Below, piece after piece: positions 1 to 9,736 of a stretch of 64,000 nucleotides of DNA. The DNA is from Trebonia kvetii. Lineage in GTDB: Bacteria > Actinomycetota > Actinomycetes > Streptosporangiales > Streptosporangiaceae. The notes under the pieces were generated by a model, which was not told the DNA's origin, did no database searches, and saw nothing but the letters and a program-made list of their open reading frames with translations. The translations under genes were made by a program, and so were the position numbers. The stretch is from positions 844,519 to 908,518 of the forward strand of contig NZ_RPFW01000001.1 of NCBI RefSeq assembly GCF_007827045.1, given 5' to 3'. Each line of letters starts with the position of its first letter. Position 1 is the stretch's first letter.

Positions 1-59
1 CCAGCCGGAGCCCCAGCCTGGCCTTGACGGCCCCGGCCGGGATGGGCTTGAGTACGTCC

Positions 60-455
60 ATGTCTGATCAGCCTGCAGCGCTGCGCCACTGGCATGCCGT
101 GGTCACGTCGAAGAATCCCGATCTCCTGGGTGATCTGCTGGCTGACGACGTGGTATTCCGGTCCCCGGCGGTGTTCGCCGCGCAGGAGGGCAAGGCGCTC
201 ACGGCCAGTTACCTCAGCGCGGCGCTGAAGGTTCTGGGCCCGTCCTTGCGCTATGTCAGCCAGTGGCATGACGATGCCAGCGCGGTGCTGGAGTTCGAGG
301 CCGACCTTGACTGCGTCTACGTCCAGGGCGTGGACATCTTGCGCTGGAATGCCGAGGGGCAGCTGGTCAGCTTCACGGTCATGGTGCGCCCGCTGCGCGG
401 GCTGCAAAAGCTGGTCGAGCTGATGGCACTTCAACTGGGCGCTGGCCAGGCTTGA
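60..455 (+). CDS. SnoaL/NTF2-like fold protein
   Basis: Encodes about 131 residues with the look of an NTF2/SnoaL-like cone-fold protein: an N-terminal helix (ALRHWHAVVTSKNPDLLGDLL) followed by LADDVVFRSPAVF and a C-terminal strand pattern ending in VRPLRGLQKLVELM. Proteins of this size and pattern are usually small-molecule binding or isomerase-like, but no catalytic residues can be assigned. In-frame upstream starts exist at 24 and 42; I prefer the ATG at 60 because the conserved-looking region begins right after it, although no good ribosome binding site precedes any of them. It converges with the MMPL gene and overlaps its 3' end by about 77 bp. Confidence 0.7.
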   Translation: MSDQPAALRHWHAVVTSKNPDLLGDLLADDVVFRSPAVFAAQEGKALTASYLSAALKVLGPSLRYVSQWHDDASAVLEFEADLDCVYVQGVDILRWNAEGQLVSFTVMVRPLRGLQKLVELMALQLGAGQA

Positions 456-2814
456 GGGGATCTTCCCTGGCGAACCACCAGACCCCGGACCGGGCCAAGT
501 GACAGGTCACCCGCCTTTTTTCTAACCGCTGATGGATGGTGGTGACGGCAGGCGCTGCCGGGATCTGGTCGCGGGCCTCGAAGTAGTCGGCGCCTTCGAT
601 GCTGATGCGGGGAAGGATCCGGCCGAGCCAGCGGGGCAGGTACCAGGTGTACTTGCCCAGCATGATCATCCGTGCGGGCACCAGCAGGCAGCGGACGACG
701 GTGGCGTCCAGGATGACGGCGACGGCCAGGCCGATGCCGAACTGCTTGACGGTCGGGTCGCCGTTGAGGACGAAGCCGCCGAACACGAACACCATGATCG
801 AAGCGGCGGCGGTGATCACCACGGCACTGGTCACCAGCCCGGACACGACCGACCGGTTGTAGTCCTGGCCTTCGTCGACGTGCTCTTTGATCTGGCTGAC
901 GAGGAACACCTCATAGTCCATCGACAGCCCGAACAAGACCGCGAACATGAACAGCGGCACGTAGGACACGACCGGCACCGCGCCGTCCAAGCCGATCAGG
1001 CTGTGCAGCCAACCCCACTGGAACAAGGCGGTCAGCACGCCGTAGGCGGCGCCGATGGACAACAGGTTCATCACGGCCGCCTGGACGGGAACCACCACCG
1101 TGCGGAAGGCGAGCAGCAGCAGCACGAAGCTGAGGGCGACCACGACCAGAATCTGCAGTAGGAGCTTGCTGGCGATGACCGAGGCCAGATCCACGTACCC
1201 GGCGGTGGTGCCGCCGACGTAGGCGGTCATGTTCGTGCCCTTCTCGGCAGTCGGTATCACGCTCGAGCGCAGCGTGCTGACCAGGTCGGCGGTGGCCTGG
1301 TCAGCCGGGCCGGTGGTGGCGATCGCGTTGAAGTAGGCGGTGGTACCGGCCTTGTCAATCTGGATCGGGGTGACCGCCGCGACCCCGTGGGTGGTCGAGA
1401 CGTCTTTCTCCAGCGTCTGCAGCCGCGGGTCGGTGGCCCTGGGGTCGCTGCCGGCCGAACTGGACGACCCCGACGAACTGCCCGAGCTGCTACTGGTGGA
1501 GGCTTGCGCGGGCGAGCCCAGCGAAACCGATACGATCAGCGGCCCGTTCACCCCTGGCCCGAAGTTCTGCGAGATCAGGTCATACGCCCTGCGTTCGGTC
1601 GTTGAGGTGGACAGCGCGGCGACATCCTTTTGCCCCAGGTTCAGCGACAGCAGCGGGACTGCCAGCGGGATCAAGATGGCCAGGGCTGCGAGCATCGCGA
1701 TCACTGGGTGCCGGGCGACTCCTTCGGCCCACCGGGCCCATAGGCCCTTGTGCGGATGCGCCGGGTCACGGCGGTCGGGGTGGCGGCCGCGGACCCGGAG
1801 CGAGTTGATGTGCGGGCCGGTGAGCGACAGCATGGCGGGCAGCAGGGTCAGCGCGGCCAGGACCGCGACGATGACCGCGATCGCGGCCATCAGGCCCATG
1901 GTGGTCACCAGCGGGATGTTGGCCACCGCCAGCGACACCAGCGCGATGGTCACTGTACTGCCGGCGAATAGCACAGCTCCGCCGGAGGTCGCCACCGCTC
2001 GGGCGATCGACTCGCGCATGTCCAGGCCGTCTTTGAGGCCGCGGAAGTGCCGCGTCACGATGAACAGCGCGTAGTCGATCCCGACGCCGAGCCCGATCAT
2101 GGTAGCCAGCGTCGGCGCCACCGTTGACACGGTGATCGCGTGGCTGAGGATGGTGATAATCGACAGCGTGGAGGCCAGGGCAAGGATCGCGGTCACGATC
2201 GGCAGCAGCATCGCCACCACCGTCCCGAAGGTGAGCGTGAGGATTACCATCGCCGCGATGATCCCGATCAGCTCGCTGGTCTCGGTGGACGGCGTGGAGA
2301 CCTTCTGGCCGAGCTGGCCGCCGGTTTCGACCTGAATCCCGGCTGCCTGGGCTGGCTTGGCCGCGGCGTTGATGATGGTCTGGGCATCATCGACCGACAG
2401 CTGCCCCGGACTGACCGTCAAGGTCACCGACAGGTACCCGGTGGCCTGGTCCTTGCTCAGCGCGGAGGCACCCTGCGACGTGAGCGGATTGACCACCGAG
2501 GCCACGTCCGGCGCCTTGGCTACGTCGGCGGCTGCCTGGTTGACGGCGCCGGCGTACTTGGAGTCGGTCAGCTTCCCGTTGCTGACGTGCAGCACGATCG
2601 GGCTGGTCCCGTTGGCCTGATCGGGAAATGACTTGCTGAGCGCGTCGGTGGCGTTCTGGCTGCCGGTTCCGGGCAGCGTCAGGTTGTCGTTGGTGTTGTC
2701 GCCGAGGCTGTGAGACACCCCCACCAGCGCCACCGCCGCCAGCAGCCAGACGGTGAGGATCCAGAAGCGATGCCGGGCGCAAAACCGCGCCAGCCCGTAA
2801 AGTGCACCTGTCAT
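379..2814 (-). CDS. MMPL/RND-family transporter
   Basis: An 811-residue membrane transporter of the MMPL branch of the RND superfamily, which exports lipids or hydrophobic metabolites using the proton gradient. There is an N-terminal membrane segment (RFWILTVWLLAAVALVG), a large extracytoplasmic loop, a first membrane block with GVGIDYALFIVTRHFRG, then a serine-rich linker and a second block with LFGLSMDYEVFLVSQIKEH; both repeats carry the family's D-Y pair. The C-terminal tail after LPRWLGRILP is basic and overlaps the convergent neighbour. It lies 172 bp downstream of the LAL regulator on the same strand, so that regulator is the likely controller. The substrate is unknown. Confidence 0.93.
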   Translation of the reverse strand: MTGALYGLARFCARHRFWILTVWLLAAVALVGVSHSLGDNTNDNLTLPGTGSQNATDALSKSFPDQANGTSPIVLHVSNGKLTDSKYAGAVNQAAADVAKAPDVASVVNPLTSQGASALSKDQATGYLSVTLTVSPGQLSVDDAQTIINAAAKPAQAAGIQVETGGQLGQKVSTPSTETSELIGIIAAMVILTLTFGTVVAMLLPIVTAILALASTLSIITILSHAITVSTVAPTLATMIGLGVGIDYALFIVTRHFRGLKDGLDMRESIARAVATSGGAVLFAGSTVTIALVSLAVANIPLVTTMGLMAAIAVIVAVLAALTLLPAMLSLTGPHINSLRVRGRHPDRRDPAHPHKGLWARWAEGVARHPVIAMLAALAILIPLAVPLLSLNLGQKDVAALSTSTTERRAYDLISQNFGPGVNGPLIVSVSLGSPAQASTSSSSGSSSGSSSSAGSDPRATDPRLQTLEKDVSTTHGVAAVTPIQIDKAGTTAYFNAIATTGPADQATADLVSTLRSSVIPTAEKGTNMTAYVGGTTAGYVDLASVIASKLLLQILVVVALSFVLLLLAFRTVVVPVQAAVMNLLSIGAAYGVLTALFQWGWLHSLIGLDGAVPVVSYVPLFMFAVLFGLSMDYEVFLVSQIKEHVDEGQDYNRSVVSGLVTSAVVITAAASIMVFVFGGFVLNGDPTVKQFGIGLAVAVILDATVVRCLLVPARMIMLGKYTWYLPRWLGRILPRISIEGADYFEARDQIPAAPAVTTIHQRLEKRRVTCHLARSGVWWFAREDPLKPGQRPVEVPSARPAFAARAAGAP

Positions 2815-2986
2815 GACCGGCTCTTTCCTGTTCGTCAGCCGTTGCCACCGCGTTTGCGTGGGCTTGACGCCAACGTGCCGGACAGCGACGGTCGGTCACA
2901 AGCGGGGGACCCCGTGTGTTATCCCTACGGTTTTGCGGGCAGCGGGACCCGCCGCCGACGGCCTGAGCGGCTCTGCACCCGCAGCC

Positions 2987-5803
2987 CTACTCGCCGATGG
3001 CCGCCGGCAGCTGGAAGCGGGACCGGATGCCAAGCTTGGTGTAGGCGCTGCTGAGGTGGCGCTCGATCGTCTTCTCGGTCAGGAACAGCGCCTGTGCGAC
3101 CTCACGGTTGGTGCGCCCCTCGGCCGCTTGACGGCACACCCGCCACTCCGCCGCGGTCAGCGCATCCGGCCCGGTCAGTTCCATCCGCGCGCGGCGCCCG
3201 GGCCCGGCGTGCAGTTCGGCCATCGCGCTTTCGGCCATCGCGGTGGCACCGCACTGGCCGGCCAGCTTCGCCGCCCGCCGCGCGGCGTCCCGGCCCTCCC
3301 GCCGCCCGCCGGCCCGGCTTAGTTCCGCGGCTAGGTCAGCGAGCGCGTGAGCGAGCTCCAGCCGCGCCGAACTGCGCTCCAGGACTGAGACCGCCTCGCG
3401 GAGCAGCGCTAGCCGCTCGTCCTCGCCGATCGCCAGCGCAGCGGTGCGCAGCGACATTCCCAGCGCCCCGGGTGCGCCGACCCGCCGGGCCGCCGCCAGT
3501 TGCTCGCGCGCGAGCTTGACGGCCAGCTGTCTCTCGCCCAGCGCAGCCACCGCCGGGGCCGCGTGCGCCCTCCAGTCGCTTGGCCAGCACTGCCCTCGTG
3601 CCTCGCGCCGCTCGCCACACCACAGCAGGTCCGCAACGCCTTCTTCGAGGCGGCCCTGGGCGATCCGCAACCTTCCGCGGGCTGTCAGGAAGTCGCTGAT
3701 GTGGGCGCGATTGGCAATCCCAAACGCCTCGCCGGTTTGTGCCAGCCGGTCGGCGGCATCCAGCTCTCCGCGCTCGACCTGCACGGTGATCGCCACCGCG
3801 ACGAGCAGCGGCACGACGAAATGCGACTCCTCCACCAGCAGCAGCCCGGTATCGGCCTCGGCCTGCGCATCGTGAAGCGAACCCTGGGCGAGGGTGATCG
3901 CGGCACGTTGCGCGTGCAGGATCCCCTGCCTGGTCGCATGACCTTCCTGGCGGGCACGCACCAGCGCGGCGTCCACCAGCTGGACAGCCAGCTCATAACG
4001 CTCGCCGAGCCGTAGCGCCAGCAGTGCCAGCAGCGCGGCGTTGGACTGCGCGCTGCGCGGCAGGCCAGTCGCGAGCGCCTGCTCTACTTCTTCCATCGCG
4101 GCCGTAGCGGGCTCCCCCCGCAAAATCTGCTCGTAGGCGCTATGGATTCTCGCCACGGCCTCGAACCCCGGGTGGCCTCGTGCTTGGTCCCGAAAGCGCT
4201 GCAACTGCACGGCGAGGCCGCCACGCAGTTGCGTGAAAGCCGTTGTGACCGACAGCAGCTCGGAGCCGAGCTCGAGCGAGCGCTCGGGATCGGCGGTTTG
4301 CAACTCCCCGGCCAGCGATGCCAGCGCGTCGGCCGCAGCCCGCGCTGAGCGGCCGCCCGATACGATGGCGCACCGCCCCAGCCAGAACGCCGCGACGGCC
4401 CGGGTTGTCAGCGCGGCGTCCAACGTCAGCGCCGTGCGCAGGTGCTCCTCGGCCGCCTCGAATTGCATTATGGCCACCTCGCAGCGGCCCAGTTCAGCCA
4501 GGGTCTCCGCTCGCTCCTGCGCGGCGGGAGATTCGGCCAGCGCTCGCCGCAGGTACTCGGCGGCCGCCCGCATACCGCCGCGGTGCGCTGCGTCGGCCGC
4601 GGCCGACCTGAGCGTGGCGACCCGGCGCTGGTCCCCGGTTGGCGTGGTCAGCAGCAGGTGCGCGGTGACACGCTCGGCCGGAGCACCCTCTGCCGCCAGT
4701 GCTTCGGCAGCCGCGGCGTGCCGCGCCTGCCGTTCGCCCGGCGCCAGGTCCTCATACAACGCCGCACGCACGATCGGATGGACAAACCCCAGACGCTCGG
4801 CATGGACGAAGATGTCAGCCCGGACGAGGTCGTCGGCCGCCTCCCCTGCTACGTCTTCGCTCAGTCCCGCCAGGCGGCCGGCCAGCGGCAGCTCGCTGTC
4901 GTCGCCCATGACGGCGACCGCCCGGGCCAGTTCGGTCGCCGCGGGGCCGAGCGTGGCCAGCCGGTGCAAGACAAAACGGCTCACTGCAGCCGGTCCCACC
5001 GCCTGCACCTCGTCCGCCGCGGCCGCCGACGGCACCACCCCGGCGGCGTCGAGAGCCCGCAGCAGCTCGCGCAGGAACAGCGGGTTACCGCCGGTGGCCG
5101 TATGGCACGCGCGGCAGAACTCCTCGGCCGCCTCCGCGCCCATGCGCTCCCTGGCCAAAGCCACCGCCGCCGACTGGCTCAGCGGCCGCGGATACAGCGC
5201 CACCGCGGAAGGCCGCGAGGCCATGTGCGCCCACAGCGACTCCGTCTTCTCCGCGGCTGCATCCGGGGACCGCCCGGTGAGCAGCATCGCTACCGGGAGT
5301 CCCTCGATGCGCTGGGCCAGGTAGTCCAGGAACCGCAGCGATTCCCGGTCAACCCACTGGCAATCGTCCACCAGGACGAGCACCGGGGCCTGATCGGTGA
5401 TGTTCACCACCAGCCAGTACAGGCTGTGCAAAGCCTCAAAACCGACATTCGCGCCCAGCGGCCGCCGCTCATCGGGCTCGAACAGCCGCGTCGCGGGGCC
5501 GGCAGCGCCTGCGAACAAGTCGGCGTGCCCAGAGTCCTGGTTGACCACCGGCTCCAGCAGCTGCCGCACAACGCCGAAGGCAAACGGCTGCTCCAGTTCT
5601 GAAGCCCTCGCCTCGAGCGGCATCATTCCCGCCTGCCCGGCCGCCGCACGCCCCGCCCGGGCCAGCGCTGTCTTGCCCATCCCGGCGGGCCCCTCGATAA
5701 GGAGCAGCGTTCCTTCCCCGGCGCGTGCGCCATCCAGCCCTTCACGCAGCGTCTCAAGCTCACGTTCGCGCTCAAGTAGAACTCTGGCCGTATTGAACGG
5801 CAT
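2987..5803 (-). CDS. LAL-type LuxR transcriptional regulator with N-terminal ATPase
   Basis: A 938-residue large ATP-binding LuxR-family regulator related to MalT. A STAND/AAA ATPase region opens the protein, with Walker A GPAGMGKT at residues 38-45 and a Walker B-like LVLVDDCQWVD about a hundred residues later. A long alpha-helical TPR-like middle follows, and the last 60 residues form a LuxR helix-turn-helix (LTAAEWRVCRQAAEGRTNREVA, then KTIERHLSSAYTKLGIRSR). Members act as ligand- and ATP-dependent activators of nearby operons. The adjacent co-directional MMPL exporter is the natural target. The length is typical for the family. Confidence 0.93.
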   Translation of the reverse strand: MPFNTARVLLERERELETLREGLDGARAGEGTLLLIEGPAGMGKTALARAGRAAAGQAGMMPLEARASELEQPFAFGVVRQLLEPVVNQDSGHADLFAGAAGPATRLFEPDERRPLGANVGFEALHSLYWLVVNITDQAPVLVLVDDCQWVDRESLRFLDYLAQRIEGLPVAMLLTGRSPDAAAEKTESLWAHMASRPSAVALYPRPLSQSAAVALARERMGAEAAEEFCRACHTATGGNPLFLRELLRALDAAGVVPSAAAADEVQAVGPAAVSRFVLHRLATLGPAATELARAVAVMGDDSELPLAGRLAGLSEDVAGEAADDLVRADIFVHAERLGFVHPIVRAALYEDLAPGERQARHAAAAEALAAEGAPAERVTAHLLLTTPTGDQRRVATLRSAAADAAHRGGMRAAAEYLRRALAESPAAQERAETLAELGRCEVAIMQFEAAEEHLRTALTLDAALTTRAVAAFWLGRCAIVSGGRSARAAADALASLAGELQTADPERSLELGSELLSVTTAFTQLRGGLAVQLQRFRDQARGHPGFEAVARIHSAYEQILRGEPATAAMEEVEQALATGLPRSAQSNAALLALLALRLGERYELAVQLVDAALVRARQEGHATRQGILHAQRAAITLAQGSLHDAQAEADTGLLLVEESHFVVPLLVAVAITVQVERGELDAADRLAQTGEAFGIANRAHISDFLTARGRLRIAQGRLEEGVADLLWCGERREARGQCWPSDWRAHAAPAVAALGERQLAVKLAREQLAAARRVGAPGALGMSLRTAALAIGEDERLALLREAVSVLERSSARLELAHALADLAAELSRAGGRREGRDAARRAAKLAGQCGATAMAESAMAELHAGPGRRARMELTGPDALTAAEWRVCRQAAEGRTNREVAQALFLTEKTIERHLSSAYTKLGIRSRFQLPAAIGE

Positions 5804-5895
5804 GAATGTGACGATACACGGGGCGCCGGCGGTAAAAACCCGAGGGGAAACACTCGGGGATCCTCCCTTGTTGCGGCGCCTGCGCCCCCCGGAGT

Positions 5896-6318
5896 ATGAC
5901 GCAGGTGAAGAACGTCAGCGAGCTCAACAAGCTGAAGGTCCGGCTGTTCGTCGAGGCGGTGTGGAACGAAGGACGGCTGGACCTCATAGACGAGCTGGTA
6001 GCCGCCGACTACATCGGTCACTTCCCATGCTCGGAAACGGCAGTGGCCGGACCGGAAGGCGTAAGCCGGCTCGTGTCCGACCATCGCCGCGCCGATCCCG
6101 GCCTCTACGTCAAGATCATGGACCAGATCGCCGAAGACGACCGGGTCGTGACGTGCTGGCAGACGACGACCACAGAGCCAGGCACCCGGGGCGCCGGGCG
6201 CACTGCGTCCTACACAGGAATCTCGGTCATCCGCCTCCTAGCCGGAAGGCAAGTCGACTCGCACACTGAATGCACCGTGTCGTCTCCAGCACGATCCGCG
6301 GGTCGGACAAGAACATGA
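5896..6318 (+). CDS. SnoaL-like (ester cyclase type) protein
   Basis: 140 residues resembling the SnoaL-like ester-cyclase group: the opening KVRLFVEAVWNEGRLDLIDELVAADYIGHFP is the classic helix then Y-I-x-H start, and VSRLVSDHRRADPGLYVKIMDQIAEDDRVV is the conserved middle. The C-terminal end (SSPARSAGRTRT) lacks the usual final strand and may be slightly altered. It lies 93 bp from, and divergent to, the LAL regulator gene, so it may share that promoter region. The substrate is not deducible. Confidence 0.8.
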   Translation: MTQVKNVSELNKLKVRLFVEAVWNEGRLDLIDELVAADYIGHFPCSETAVAGPEGVSRLVSDHRRADPGLYVKIMDQIAEDDRVVTCWQTTTTEPGTRGAGRTASYTGISVIRLLAGRQVDSHTECTVSSPARSAGRTRT

Positions 6319-6442
6319 AGACCCGGTCGCTTGGGATTGACCCGCTGCTCCCACCTCTCGGTGCCACCTGGATCGCTGATGACCTGCCGTTTTAGCGGCC
6401 ACCCGCACTTCTATGTGACGTCGAACAGGTGTCGTCCGCGGG

Positions 6443-6829
6443 TCATGCCTGGCACATGTGGTTGGCCTCGACCAGCCACCGGTCGTCGTGGCGGGTGAGT
6501 ACCCACGTCACCAGATGCTGCCGGTCGGGCAAAGGTTCGGCCTCGCCGGGAAATATGGTGGCGCTCTCGGTCACGACGACCGCGGTATCGGCGGACAGGA
6601 AACGCACGCTCCGCGCGGAATGCGGCCGCAGGGAGCCCTTGAGCGGGCCGGCGAAGCCGGCAGCCATGCTCCGATCGATGTCGTCCTTACCTCGCAGGTA
6701 GATTCCGGGGCCGATCACGGTCGCGTCATCGGCATAGCAGGCGGCGAATCGCACAGCGTCCATCCGCGCCCATGCGTCGGACATCGTCGTGAAGGTGGCG
6801 AGCACGGCGTGCTCTAGCTCAGAACTCAT
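6443..6829 (-). CDS. SgcJ/EcaC-like SnoaL-fold protein
   Basis: 128 residues of the SgcJ/EcaC (DUF4440-like) NTF2-fold family. Visible family features are MSDAWARMDAVRFAACYADDATVIGPG near the start, RGKDDIDRSM in the middle and VLTRHDDRWLVEANHMCQA at the end. A good ribosome binding site (GGAGGGATGAC before the ATG) supports the start. It is divergent from the esterase gene that follows. Proteins of this kind accompany many pathways without a settled reaction, so no specific activity is claimed. Confidence 0.8.
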   Translation of the reverse strand: MSSELEHAVLATFTTMSDAWARMDAVRFAACYADDATVIGPGIYLRGKDDIDRSMAAGFAGPLKGSLRPHSARSVRFLSADTAVVVTESATIFPGEAEPLPDRQHLVTWVLTRHDDRWLVEANHMCQA

Positions 6830-6992
6830 GTCATCCCTCCGTCAAGGTTGGCTCCTGCCTGATCGACGCAACTGCCAGGCGGAAATTGGACCGTGACCGC
6901 TGTCCAAATCGCGGATCATGCTGCGACGACTGAGTGAAAGGGCGTTGGCGGCACATGTCGCCGACCGTGACCACGGAAGGGCAGATACGACG

Positions 6993-7904
6993 ATGGCGAG
7001 TAAGGAATCGCGGCGGGTGAACCGCTACTGGGAGACGGTTCGGTCGTCTGCAGGAGTTTCTCAGCCCGACGAGCTGGTGACCAACGCCCAGTGGGACGTC
7101 CTCACTGGCGAGCCACGCGGGGTCGACTATGTCGAAGTTGACGCTGACGGGGTTCCGGCGCTGTGGGCGGTGCCGCACGGAACTGCCAAGGACGGCCCGG
7201 TGCTGCTCTGCTTCCACGGTGGCGGGTACATCGGCGGGTCGATGTTCACCCACCGGAAGATGTTCGCGCACCTCGCGAAGGCGATCGGCGCTCGCGCGCT
7301 GAGCATCGACTACACCCTGCTTCCCCAGGGCGGCGTCTTTCCCCGTCCGGTCGCTGAGGGCGTTACCGCCTACCGGTGGCTGCTTGACCAGGGCATCCCG
7401 GCCGGGCGGGTCGCGATCGCGGGAGATTCAGCGGGTGGTCACCTGGCGATGACCGTCCAGCTGCGGGCGCGCGGCGAGGACCTGCCGCTGCCGGCGGCAA
7501 CGATGCTGATCTCGCCCTGGATCGACATGGCGGGGAGCGGCGAGTCACTGGACTACAACGCGGGCAAGGACGCGATCTTCAACAAGCAGTGGATCCTCGA
7601 CATGGCCGCCGCGTTCCTCAACGGCCACGATCCCCGCTCCCCCGATGCGGCGCCGCTGCACGCCGATCTCAGCGGCTTCGGACCCATCTACATCCAGGTC
7701 GGCGATGCCGAGCTGCTGCTCGACGACAGCCGCATGCTCGCCGAGCACGCCAAGCAGGCCGGCGTCGGCGTCCAGCTCGACGAGTTCGCCGACCAGCAGC
7801 ACTCCTTCCAGATGGCCGCGGGACTCGCACCCGAGGCAGACGACGCGATCAACCGCTTCGCCGCCTGGGCACGCCCCAGGCTCGGCATCGCCGAGCCTGT
7901 CTGA
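6993..7904 (+). CDS. Alpha/beta hydrolase, hormone-sensitive-lipase type
   Basis: About 303 residues of the HSL (fold-3) esterase family that hydrolyses short acyl esters or lactone-like substrates. The oxyanion-hole motif HGGGYIGGS sits at residues 75-83, the nucleophile elbow GDSAGG with Ser146 at 144-149, a later DAELLLDD supplies the acid and DQQHSF the histidine. An in-frame upstream start at 6918 would add 25 residues; the ATG at 6993, preceded by GGAAGGG, fits the family start better. It is the first of a run of genes on the plus strand, but 125 bp separate it from the next. Confidence 0.9.
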   Translation: MASKESRRVNRYWETVRSSAGVSQPDELVTNAQWDVLTGEPRGVDYVEVDADGVPALWAVPHGTAKDGPVLLCFHGGGYIGGSMFTHRKMFAHLAKAIGARALSIDYTLLPQGGVFPRPVAEGVTAYRWLLDQGIPAGRVAIAGDSAGGHLAMTVQLRARGEDLPLPAATMLISPWIDMAGSGESLDYNAGKDAIFNKQWILDMAAAFLNGHDPRSPDAAPLHADLSGFGPIYIQVGDAELLLDDSRMLAEHAKQAGVGVQLDEFADQQHSFQMAAGLAPEADDAINRFAAWARPRLGIAEPV

Positions 7905-8029
7905 CACGAGCCGGTCCAGGCAGCGGCCGCACACGGGCCGCCGCCTGGACCTGGCCGTGGAAATTGGCTGGCCGCGGGGTGACGAGTTTCCGTTGCGGTC
8001 GTCGTCATACACACAGAGGGGAGTTAGTG

Positions 8030-8419
8030 ATGCCGGAGTACATGTTGCTGCTCTACGCGCCCGACACCAGCGAGGATGCAGAGCAGGAGAGGGCCAGGTG
8101 GGCCGAGATGCCGGAGTGGCTGGAGGTGACAGAAAGCCTGCGGAAGGCGGGGCTGCTCGTGGCGAACGCGCCGCTGCATTCGGTCGCCGCCGCGACCACC
8201 GTCCGGGTGCGCCGCGGCGAAGCCGACCTGACCGACGGGCCGTTCGCGGTGACCAAAGAGACTCTCGCCGGGTATTACGTGCTGCGGTGCGCAGACCTCG
8301 ATGAGGCGCTGCGGCATGCGGCGCGGCTGCCGACGGCGCGCTACGGCTCGGTCGAGGTGCGGCCGGTCATGGACGCGGCCGAGATCCCGGTCCCCGGCCA
8401 GGCGCCCCCAGGCTCATGA
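8030..8419 (+). CDS. YCII/DGPF-domain protein
   Basis: 129 residues of the YCII-related DGPF family: it opens MPEYMLLLYAPDT and contains the signature DLTDGPFAVTKETLAGYYVL. The start is set by a strong GAGGGGAG ribosome binding site 6-8 bases before the ATG. Its stop overlaps the ATG of the following sigma factor (ATGA), so the two are translationally coupled. DGPF proteins are the standard genomic partners of ECF42 sigma factors; whether they sense something or act enzymatically is not settled. Confidence 0.92.
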   Translation: MPEYMLLLYAPDTSEDAEQERARWAEMPEWLEVTESLRKAGLLVANAPLHSVAAATTVRVRRGEADLTDGPFAVTKETLAGYYVLRCADLDEALRHAARLPTARYGSVEVRPVMDAAEIPVPGQAPPGS

Positions 8420-9702
8420 CCACCAGGACCATCGCCGACCCGGGTCCTGGCATGGCTGACCTGGCCGCTACGGCGGTGGCGCGGGTGTTCCGCGACGAGC
8501 GGGCGGCCGTGCTAGCGACCTTGATCCGGTATGCCGGCGATTTCCAGCTCGCGGAGGACGCCGTGCAAGACGCGTTCGCGTCGGCGCTGCAGGCGTGGCG
8601 CCGCGATGGCGTCCCGGACAACCCGGGGGCGTGGATCACGGTGGCGGCGCGGCGGCGGGCGATCGACCTGCTGCGCCGTGACCGGTCGGTCAACAATCGC
8701 GCCGCGCGTCTGGCCGCGCTGCTGCGCCTGGACGAACAAGAGCACCCCTTGATGAACGAACCCACGGTGATCGCCGATGACCGGCTGCGGCTGATCTTTA
8801 CCTGCTGCCATCCGGCCCTGGATATGCCGGCCCGGGTGGCGCTCACGCTGCGCACGCTCGGCGGCCTGACCACCGGCGAGATCGCGCGCGCGTTCGTGGT
8901 CGCCGAGCCGACGATGGGCAAGCGGATCGTCCGCGCCAGGCGCAAGATCGCGGATGCGCACATCCCCTACCGGGTGCCCGACGGCGCCGAGCTCCCGGGG
9001 CGCCTGGCCGGGGTGCTCCGCGTCGTCTACCTGATCTTCAACGAGGGCTACGCGGCCACCGAGGGCGACCGCCTGGTCCGGGATGAGCTGTGCGCCGAGG
9101 CGATCCGCCTGGGACGGCTGGTCTGTGAGCAGCTGCCCGGCGACGCCGAGGCATGGGGGCTGCTGGCGCTGATGTTGCTGCACCACGCCCGCGCCGCCGC
9201 ACGCGTCGATGGCCGCGGCGGCTACGTGGCCCTGCAAGAACAAGACCGTTCCTTGTGGGACCTGGACCGAATCCGTGAGGGGACCGGCGCGCTGGAACGC
9301 GCGGCACGCTCCGGCAGTCCGGGCCCCTACCAGATCCAGGCGGCGATCACTGCCTTGCACCTGCAGGCGCATGCCGACGACACGGCGACGTGGGCACAGA
9401 TCGCCCGCCTGTATGACGCGCTCGGCACGCTCAGCCCTTCGCCAGTGGTCGCGGTCAATCACGCGGCCGCGGCCGGGTTCGCCTTCGGCTCCGACGCTGG
9501 GCTGAGACTGCTTGAGCCGCTGCTTGGCGACCCGGCGCTTGACCGGTACCAGCCGCTGCAAGCCGCGCACGCCGAGTTGCTCAGGCGTGCCGACGACCCG
9601 GCGGGTGCCCGGAATGCTTACGAGCGCGCGATCGCGCTGTCGGCGAACTCGGTGGAGCGCGCCGAGCTGGAGCGGCGCATGGAGGCGTTGACCGCCGGGT
9701 GA
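8416..9702 (+). CDS. ECF sigma factor, ECF42 (SigJ/DGPF-linked) type
   Basis: 428 residues. The N-terminal third carries sigma region 2 (YAGDFQLAEDAVQDAFASALQ) and region 4 (TLRTLGGLTTGEIARAFVVAEPTMGKRIVRARRKI). The remaining two thirds form the long helical TPR-like extension typical of ECF42 (LRVVYLIFNEGYAATEG, then LMLLHHARAAARVD and HADDTATWAQIARLYDALG). It has no cognate membrane anti-sigma factor beside it, consistent with ECF42, where the C-terminal extension and the DGPF partner are thought to replace it. Start overlaps the DGPF stop by 4 bp. The SMP-30 gene 34 bp downstream is a probable member of the same operon. Confidence 0.93.
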   Translation: MTTRTIADPGPGMADLAATAVARVFRDERAAVLATLIRYAGDFQLAEDAVQDAFASALQAWRRDGVPDNPGAWITVAARRRAIDLLRRDRSVNNRAARLAALLRLDEQEHPLMNEPTVIADDRLRLIFTCCHPALDMPARVALTLRTLGGLTTGEIARAFVVAEPTMGKRIVRARRKIADAHIPYRVPDGAELPGRLAGVLRVVYLIFNEGYAATEGDRLVRDELCAEAIRLGRLVCEQLPGDAEAWGLLALMLLHHARAAARVDGRGGYVALQEQDRSLWDLDRIREGTGALERAARSGSPGPYQIQAAITALHLQAHADDTATWAQIARLYDALGTLSPSPVVAVNHAAAAGFAFGSDAGLRLLEPLLGDPALDRYQPLQAAHAELLRRADDPAGARNAYERAIALSANSVERAELERRMEALTAG

Positions 9703-9736
9703 GACATGCCCGTCAACCAGGAAAGGATGTGAGCGA